A stretch of 64,000 nt of DNA from Alitta virens (lineage: Eukaryota > Annelida > Polychaeta > Phyllodocida > Nereididae), in assembly GCA_932294295.1 (NCBI GenBank), contig OW028579.1, positions 10,826,842 to 10,890,841 of the forward strand. Direction: 5' to 3'. Positions within the stretch are counted from its first letter, which is position 1; each line of letters starts with the position of its first letter. The position numbers were made by a program, and so were the translations under genes. Shown piece after piece: positions 56,559 to 64,000 of the stretch. The notes beneath the pieces were generated by a model. It searched no databases. It saw only the letters and a program-made list of their open reading frames with translations, and was not told where the DNA came from.

Positions 56559-57578
56559 GTAATTTAATTGTGCAATATTTTACAGACTTTTTGAAAATGA
56601 CTTTATTTATATTTCAAATTCAATGTCTTTCTATTAGATATTTTTATAATTTCCTATTTCTATGTCATTTTTTATAGGTTTTTGAGCGGGCTTGGGTTGG
56701 ACTTTACAAATAAATGAATTATTATTAGTAACCTCTCAGCTACAAGTCATTAGCATAAGTAAGATATTTTCAAATCAACGGAAATATCAAGCTAAATAAC
56801 AACAATACACTCAATCTGCTTCAAAGCAAACAAAAGCGTGTTACTTAAAGAAAATTCCCTCACAACATTGTTGTACTCATGTAATACATTTTTGCAATCT
56901 TATACAGCATGCAAAAACGGAATAAACTAAATTATGCATACATTCTGATTTAGGACCTTGATTAAAATTTCATCCTCTATTGTATATTATAACAGAACAA
57001 GGATGGAGATCCATGAGTACCCAGGAGAGGAATACTTAAATGGAAGGAAAACATTGTGTTGTTTTGCTAGCATCTTTTCATCTTGTTTTAAAAACTCATA
57101 AAATATTCATGGTGAGTGTAAAAAGCCTAGAAAATGGGTTTGCCCAATGTTTCCTTATATTCTTCAGACATGCTCAGATTTCCATGACTTCTCATAATAA
57201 TGTTTGCTAGGACATTGCAACAACAATAAAAGCCCCAGGCCATTTTAGAAAGACATTTTGAATTGCATCTAGAGCATTTTGTAGTGCATCGGGCCTTTTG
57301 AATTGTGACCTCTTTTACAGCAGCACATTGCACAGCTTTATTTCAATTGAGGAAATTCTCCTGCTTTAAAATTGGGGTTTAACTCCACTGACACGGAATC
57401 ATTTCTTTATCTCTTTCTTGAGGTCTTGCTTTGATGTTTTTCTCCGTTTCTTGATTTATTTGTCTCACCAAATTCTCTATTCATGAATGTGTTTCTATAT
57501 GCTTTTTTCCACAACCTTTAGTCTGATCTTTACACAATTTTCTACTTCTGTTCTTCAAACATTATGACAAATGACATA
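56559..57578. other. Intergenic sequence, no gene recognised
   Basis: A minus-strand frame 57127-57333 (Cys-rich, CAAVKEVTIQKARCTTKCSR) is short and unrecognised. Confidence 0.35.
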
Positions 57579-57842
57579 TATCTATCTATCAATCTATCTA
57601 TCTATCAATCTATCTATCAATCTATCAATCAATCAATCTATCTATCTATCAATCAATCAATCTATCTATCTATCTATCATTCTATCTATCTGTCTGTCTA
57701 TCTGTGTATCTATCTGTCTATCCGTATGTCTATCTATCTATCTATCAATCTATCTATTAATCTATCTATCTATCTGTCTGTCTGTCGGTCTGTCTATCTG
57801 TCTACCTATCTATCCATCCCTCTACCTATCTCTCTATCTATG
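57579..57842. repeat. (TATC/AATC)n microsatellite
   Basis: Mixed TATC, AATC, TGTC and CATC units. Open frames are by-products. Confidence 0.95.
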
Positions 57843-58494
57843 CATGTTACTATACAGTACATTTACCATTGGTGGGATGTTTTATTTCCCCCAGCATGAC
57901 ATCAGTCAAAAAGTACTGTCATTTAACGAATAAGAACTCAGAATCATTTATTTCATGCTCTAAACAGTAAACGATTAACCAAGCATATATATAAACAAAA
58001 TGTTTATTTCAAGTATGGTATATTATGATATCCCACACAATTAGCTGTGTACCATATAGAAAAGCCATGTGGTGCAGCCTATGTGGTATACATATCTGTA
58101 CCACTTGGTTCACTTTACAAAGATGGGAAATGTAAAACACCCACCTGTGTTGCTAAGGGCAACGTCAAAATGGCGTCGTCTCTTCGGTAAACCAATAAGA
58201 CCAGAATGAATAATAAAATCATTTTCTTTCATCTGCTATAAAAACAATTCTGACAAGAAATAATTTACGACTGGTGTGTGAATATCATTCGTAAAAAATG
58301 CTTTATTGATCTTAAAATAACTGGGATAATTTTGTCTCATAGTTTTGTAACGTCATGCAGTGATCTGATTCCTGATTGCAATAATTAATATTCATAACCT
58401 TTTTTTTATACCACAGGAGAAAGCATTGAACAAGAGCAACATGGACTCAGCTACAAATGAAAATGGTAGGATGTAAATAAGACCCAAGTGGATA
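57843..58494. other. Intergenic; weak inverted repeats
   Basis: TGGTATATTATGATATCCCA at 58017 resembles the arm of the element at 58495, so it may be a decayed relative. Confidence 0.4.
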
Positions 58495-58617
58495 TGTGGT
58501 ATATTTTGATATTCCCTCACTCGTGGACAGATTGGCTTCGGAATTCACTCGTGGCTAACACCAGTCATGAGACCAGACCAATCGGTCCACTCCTGGGGAA
58601 TATCAAAGTATACCACA
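58495..58617. mobile_element. MITE-like element, 22-bp inverted arms
   Basis: TGTGGTATATTTTGATATTC (58495) is inverted as GAATATCAAAGTATACCACA (ending 58617), with one mismatch. Non-coding, 123 bp. Confidence 0.7.
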
Positions 58618-59088
58618 AATTCCATTGGGCCTCATTATATAATATAATGAAATTGGTAAATATATTGCATCTAGAATACACGGCTGGCTGTCCACACCCA
58701 TACCATAGTAAGAGGTTAATGACCTTATAGGTTAAACAGTCATCAACTTCAACTACCCTAAGGCTGACAAGTTTCTTAAAAAAATAACTGGATGTCTTAA
58801 CATATTTGGGTTTTGATTACTGCACACAAACCTTGCATAGTGACAAAAATCCATAAAAAGTGCACTGATGTAAGGTAGACAGACAGACAGACAGATATAT
58901 TTAGTGTTAACTTTCATGCTCCTTCTTTAAGGCTTCGATTTGTACAGTAATAACACCTGAGGCTAGCACAGACTTCGCCGTGCTCTACCAATACCCCGCA
59001 ACGAGTGCACCTTTATGGATAAATGTAAATATTATGAGTTTTTGAATGCAGCTGGTACGTTATGCATACTTTGTACCTGAATTACACC
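58618..59088. other. Intergenic sequence, no gene recognised
   Basis: A short (AGAC)n run is at 58878-58894. Confidence 0.4.
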
Positions 59089-59325
59089 CTTGAGAGGCCT
59101 ATCTAGAGCCTTTCTCAACTCAATAGGGATGAATAATATTGAGTCTTGATCAAAGGGTTAACCATGTGGACTTCAGAGCTCACACCAGCACCGTAACTGT
59201 GTTTACTGCCTAATGCCAAGTAGTCGTTACACCCGGGTGGGGTGAGGCAATGGTTGAAGAGGATCTGCCCAATTCTCCCATGCCATAGCTGGGTTCGAAC
59301 CCACTACCTCATTTTGAACAAGGCT
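59089..59325 (-). mobile_element. SINE family C, near complete
   Basis: On the minus strand the head (B box GGTTCGAACCC), CATGGGAGAATTGGGCAG and CCCACCCGGGTGTAACGAC lead to GTTGAGAAAGGCTCTAGATA then GGCCTC. Confidence 0.8.
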
Positions 59326-59570
59326 GATAGTTAGATAGATAGATAGATAGACAGATAGATGGAGATATAGATAGATAGATAGATAGTTAGATAGATAGAG
59401 AGATAGATAGATAGACAGATGGATAGATAGATAGACATATAGATAGATAGATATATGGATAGACAGATAGATACGATAGATAGATAGGTAGATAGATATA
59501 TAGATAGATAGATGGATAGATAGAATGTTAGACAGATGGATAGATGGATAGATAGAGAGATAGAGAGATT
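59326..59570. repeat. (GATA)n microsatellite
   Basis: GATA units with GACA and GGATA variants, beginning at the head side of the SINE C. Confidence 0.95.
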
Positions 59571-59763
59571 GTCAACATCTGCAGAAAAGTTGCGAAGTTA
59601 ATTAAGAAACAATTACGACAATTGTGATAAAATTCGACCTTCCTGAAGATTCGTTACATGCAAACTGGAAGTAAATATAATCTAGGCACCAAGCTGTTAA
59701 TTATTCAAGGATTTTGCTTTAGTTAATTTCAGTATTTCAAGTCTACCCGGAACACAAACAAAT

Positions 59764-59975
59764 ACTTTTCATGAGCTGCATCCCAGCTGGATGTCTGTCT
59801 CATGAGACATTGAATTGGAGGTGCCTTGTGTGTCTATGCTGAAGTAAGTAAAAGACTCCACCCATTAGGTAAATGTGTAACATGGTGTGGACTCCAATCA
59901 GCCTTATCATCTTATCATTGAATCTGCCTTAACCTGGTCATATAAACTGGCTTCACTTCAAACCAGCATTACGAA
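59764..59975 (+). mobile_element. SINE A2, head missing
   Basis: ACTTTTCATGAGCTGCATCC, CATGAGACATTGAATTGGAG, CTCCACCCATTAGGTAAATG and GTGTAACATGGTGTGGACTC, then CTTATCATCTTATCATTG. Confidence 0.85.
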
Positions 59976-60025
59976 AAGATATAGCTCATGAAGAATGAAA
60001 GTGCAAGATTCTAACTTGGGACCTT

Positions 60026-60216
60026 GGGGGCGGGGCCTAGCTCAGAGGTAGCGCTCTGGGCTTCCAACCACTGGGACCTGGGTTCGATTCCCGGTCGAGC
60101 CTAAGTTGGATGGCTGTTTCATCCATCATCTCATCGCCAAGGGCCCTGCCTGTCCTAATTAGCCCAACTGGTGCAGAAATACAGGACGTAAAGCCCTAAT
60201 CACCTACCCCCACCCT
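60026..60216 (+). mobile_element. SINE family B, full length
   Basis: Head GGCCTAGCTCAGAGGTAGCG with GGCTTCCAACC and B box GGTTCGATTCC. The body ends in CCCTAATCACCTACCCCCAC. Confidence 0.9.
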
Positions 60217-61375
60217 TACCTGGGACCTTAAGAGGAGCTGGGTCAGTACCTTAAGCATTGGCACCTGTTGCTAGTCACAAACTAGATTACTAGCAACTAG
60301 CTAGATGAAATAATCAGAAGCAGAAATCTTAGAGCAGGTCTTGTTTACGACCTGAGTTTCTTTTATTGGGACTTAAGGTTTGGACAAGACCAAGATCTTT
60401 CCACATTAACACCCCTTAAACACGCTACTCCGCAATCCAGTCTGCAGTCAATTCGGTTGCAAGAAAATATGCCATTATATGGTTGCAACCGACTCCGGTT
60501 GCAGATTAGCCATAGCACGGATTTCAATAATGATTTTCGATGCGGCAAAAGTGCAACTAGATCTCAGAATTCATTGGAATTTCATTAAATGTGAAGACTG
60601 GGCTTCAAATAGAAGGAAAATATAAGAAATTTAGCTGCGACCACATCTATCTGCACAGGCAAACGGATAGTTCTTTTAGTCAAGCCTTAAGGAATATTTT
60701 AAGTGAATAATGCATGAGGTGTCGATATTTTCAGGCAGTGTAATATAGTTGCATAAATAGTTTAATATAGTTTATCTAGAAATGAAGATGATATCAAGTT
60801 CATTTCATATTTGCGAACTTTAGACAAACGCATTGATGACTGTCAAAATTAGAATCTAACCTAGAACTGTAGTACAACAGACTAACTAGGTAAATATGGT
60901 ATTATCCACTAGACCAACCTAATCAAGCATGAGTCTTTCTCAATTTTCCAGTTCTACCCCTGGATGCAACAAATTGCACTATTGCTGTGGATAGATTCAA
61001 TACACTGATATTTTCGTCACATATTCATTTGATAAATATTAATACATTTAATCATTTTAACTGCATATTAAATTTTTTTTCGATAGATAGGAAACATTGC
61101 CGTAGACTGGCAGAGTGTTGATAGCAACATGGAAATTCACTGCTAATGTATAATTTATATTGATAGTGTTAGAGCTATCTATATTCATTAGCACCCAATT
61201 CCCAAATGGATTATTTTCATTGGAGCATTTGAATATTTCATTGCCTGCAACACCTCATAGCTTATCAGAATTGCAGGGACATGGAGTTGCAATTATTGAA
61301 TTTGCTAATTGCTGGCATTAGAATTGCCAAGTATGCTGGAAGTGTTATATTGCAAATTGCATAGACACTGAGGGA
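60217..61375. other. Intergenic sequence, no gene recognised
   Basis: GGTTGCAA and its reverse recur around 60448-60505 (TCGGTTGCAAG, GGTTGCAACCGACTCCGGTT, GCAGATT). Otherwise unremarkable. Confidence 0.4.
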
Positions 61376-61428
61376 GGGGGGGGGTTCGGTATGGTGTCAT
61401 AAATTATTGGGGGGGGGGGGGGGGGGGG
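61376..61428. repeat. Poly-G tracts (9 G and 20 G)
   Basis: 61376-61384 and 61409-61428 are uninterrupted G runs, the longest in the window. Confidence 0.95.
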
Positions 61429-61495
61429 TGGGATTGTATATATTCTAGAATTTGGTTACTCTTATATACAAATTAAGCTAATAAATAACAAATAT

Positions 61496-61771
61496 ATTAC
61501 AGTTTCATTAAAAACAGCCCGTCATAAGGAAACTAGAGAAAGCTGTCATAGCTGGCTACTCGAATCCGGATCGAAAAGTACATATTTATGATATATCAGA
61601 TTAATTTCTTACATTTACCAAGGTTTATATTTATCTGGTCATAGATGTAAGCCGATTTTTAGCTATAGAAGTGGACAGAAGCAGCTGGCTTTAGCATGTT
61701 TAGACCACAGCCAGGTACAGGTCACTACAGACAGCTAGAGTTGACCGTATTTCATGAAACTAACTGTAATA
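61496..61771 (+). mobile_element. TTACAGTT MITE, copy 2
   Basis: TATTACAGTTTCATTAAAAA at the left and ATTTCATGAAACTAACTGTA (then ATA) at the right give TIR TTACAGTT...AACTGTAA, flanked by TA on both sides. The copy at 45831-46087 is its reverse complement. Confidence 0.8.
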
Positions 61772-62722
61772 TGGTTATGCATAGAAAGAACCACCGTATG
61801 GATATTTTAATTAGATAAGATAAAAATAGTAATAAAACATATGCTACACAGAATTTAAGAGATAGTGAAAAATATCAAAACTATACATACCGTCAAGGAT
61901 GGTATTATCAACAGGGCGGGTATTATCGGCACTTAAATTAGTTTGTTAACAAAATTGTTAACATTCTAAATTGAGTGTCGATAATACCCTCATTTATGGT
62001 AGTATAAAAAATATATCCATATACTAGTAAAATTCATAGGTTATTTTCTTAGAGAACTACACATGAATAGAATAAAATAAAAGTTTATTCAAATTGGCAA
62101 CTGAGAGTTGAAAGGTTTGTACAATAAGTAAAATATGTAAATGGATTTAAAGATTTAAAATGGGTTTAAAATATTATAAAATTGAAATTGTAGAAAAGTA
62201 AAAATACAGAGCAATTAAATAAGTTTAAAAGGGAGGAAATAAAATTAAGATTTAAAGTCACTGTTAATCAAGGAGGGCATGCGGGATGAAGGATTTGTAG
62301 TATTTGGCCCCAAAATGATTCATAATTCCAACTACACCAAAAGAAAAAAAAACAGTACTGGAGCACAGAACATATAGAATAGTACACAAATTCTTTGGTA
62401 CAGAACACACGCAATGGACTGATCTGGGATATATTTGTTTTCAGTATTTTTGCCAACCAAATTCCTTGACCATATGTTTGGGTCAGTGCCAAATTAGTAG
62501 AATTCGGTCAAAAGAGTTAAGTCTGGCAAATGACTCAACAATGCGGTTTAGTATTTCTCAGATGTGGTCGAGGGAGTGCAGTCATTTTTTTGTAATAGGC
62601 ATTAAGACAAAAGGTACTGTTTTATAATGGACTATGAAATTATTGGCAAAAATTAATGAACAGAAAGAATAAAAAATGACAGAAAAATTGACTGACTTTT
62701 AAAACTATATACACAAAGCTGG
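61772..62722. other. Unassigned; possible retroelement 3' end on the minus strand
   Basis: At 62065-62110, read on the minus strand, TTGAATAAACTTTTATTTTA leads to TTCTATTC. This looks like a retroelement 3' end with a vestigial (TTTTA)/(TTCTA) tail. The minus-strand frame 62268-62492 is unrecognised. Confidence 0.35.
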
Positions 62723-63003
62723 ATATATAGATAGTTAGATAGATATGTAGTTAGATAGATAGTTAGACAGATATATAGTTAGATAGACAGATAGATAGAT
62801 AAATAGAAAGATAGTTAGACAGATAGATAGAAAGATAAATAGACAGATAGATAGAAAGATAAATAGACAGATAGATAGACAGACAGATAGATAGACAGAT
62901 AGATAGATGGATGGATAGATAGATAGATAGATAGATAGATAGACCGATAGTCAGCTAGACCGATAGACAGATAGATAGATAGATAGATAGATAGCTGGAT
63001 AGT
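62723..63003. repeat. (GATA)n microsatellite
   Basis: GATA units with GTTA, GACA and GAAA variants. Confidence 0.95.
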
Positions 63004-63558
63004 TAAACATTTCTTTCTGTGTGGCCACACACAACATGAATATCTTGCACAGATGTGTGTTATGTAATTCTTAAATTATAACCTATTAAAATTATTAAAT
63101 TTAAAAAAAGGAAGTTGAAAAACCAGACACAAGACCTGTAATCTATCTGCCTGTGTTCTATTAAGCTGTCTGTCTGTATTACTGTCCACCATACATAGTC
63201 ATAATTTCCCTGCACAATACTTAGTATTAACTGCTTTTCCAAGATAACCCCTCTGAGCTCGACTTACCAGTGTAAGTTATGCCGCAATCTCCTGGGTCCT
63301 GTTTGGCCAATGCTATTAAGTTATTAGCCATAAGATGGCCTAGGTAAGTTCAGCCATACCTTATCTGCCTTCACTGACAATATGGTTTTCCGTTATTGTT
63401 TCATCTTCTATTGTTAAGTTAATTAGTTCTGCTCAGACCATATGGGACTGGGATTGTTCTGTTAATGCCTAATTGTTATGTTAATGAAGTAAGAAAGGAA
63501 ACTTCTATATTATATGTAAGAAATCAGAGGCAACTTTAATTGAATTGTCATTTGTCAA
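63004..63558. other. Intergenic sequence, no gene recognised
   Basis: Nothing recognised. Confidence 0.4.
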
Positions 63559-63592
63559 GATAGATAGATAGATATATAGATAGATAGATAGG

Positions 63593-63625
<33 letters not shown>

Positions 63626-63879
63626 GTCGGTAGATAGACAGACAGATAGATAGATAGGTAGTAGGTAGATGGATAGATAGATAGATGGATAGATAGATAG
63701 ATGGATATATAGATAGATAGATAGATAGATAAATAGACAGACAGACAGATAGATAGATAGACAGATATATAGATAGATAGACAGATAGATAGGTAGATAT
63801 ACAGATAGATAGATAGGTAGATAGACAGATAGATAGATAGATAGATAGATATATAGATATATAGATAGATAGATAGATG
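63559..63879. repeat. (GATA)n microsatellite
   Basis: About 320 bp of GATA with GACA and GGTA variants. The long minus-strand Tyr/Leu/Ser/Ile frame is an artefact. Confidence 0.95.
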
Positions 63880-64000
63880 TAGCTGGTAAAGCCATTATTA
63901 TGTCTATTATAAGTTCACTTGAACTTTTGTTTATGTGCATAATGTTTGGTAAAAAAATAAAAATGTCATGTTTTGCTGAGATAAAGTTTATGAACTTCTG

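Overview
The window looks like animal nuclear DNA, AT-rich and gene-poor. It carries spliced immunoglobulin-type exons with GT/AG borders, 5'-truncated LINEs, several tRNA-headed SINE families, many small inverted-repeat (MITE-like) elements and abundant tetra- and pentanucleotide microsatellites. A marine invertebrate (for example an echinoderm, mollusc or other lophotrochozoan) fits best, but the species cannot be named from the sequence. No bacterial, organellar or intact viral gene was seen.

The only host gene I can support is on the minus strand in the first 7 kb. One exon at 6696-6891 and a second at 3510-4447 join in phase 1 and encode atypical Ig-like domains. The intron between them holds a 120-bp tandem duplication, a TA-flanked MITE, a CRE-containing hairpin and a tRNA-like SINE head. 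Upstream exons, and probably a start codon, were not found.

The remaining 57 kb is mostly repeats. Two LINE relics retain reverse-transcriptase-type coding: 20855-22532 (C-terminal part plus 3' UTR) and 30941-31954 (C-terminal part of RT). Two or three further LINE-like 3' ends are present. SINE family A has a tRNA-like head, a shared core and two alternative 3' domains (A1 and A2). Family B has a Gly-type head. Families C and D share a different head. MITE-like families include a TA/CATGGCC palindrome (3 copies), a 320-bp element with CCAAT and E2F-like motifs (3 copies), a TTACAGTT element (2 copies), and several single copies.

The most coherent pattern is between the retroelements and the microsatellites. 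LINE 3' ends finish in short tandem units ((TATC)n, (TGAATC)n, (AAACT)n). SINE A1 finishes in (ATCT)n and SINE A2 in (ACAAT)n. Several long microsatellites abut such ends, so retroposition plausibly seeded part of the tandem-repeat content. A second notable case is an 84-bp minisatellite at 15.9-16.6 kb whose unit occurs once, with the same flanks and inverted, inside a SINE at 17.8-18.0 kb, which looks like the state before expansion.

All calls come from reading the sequence. Repeat boundaries are approximate to a few bases, and family names (A1, A2, B, C, D) are local labels.
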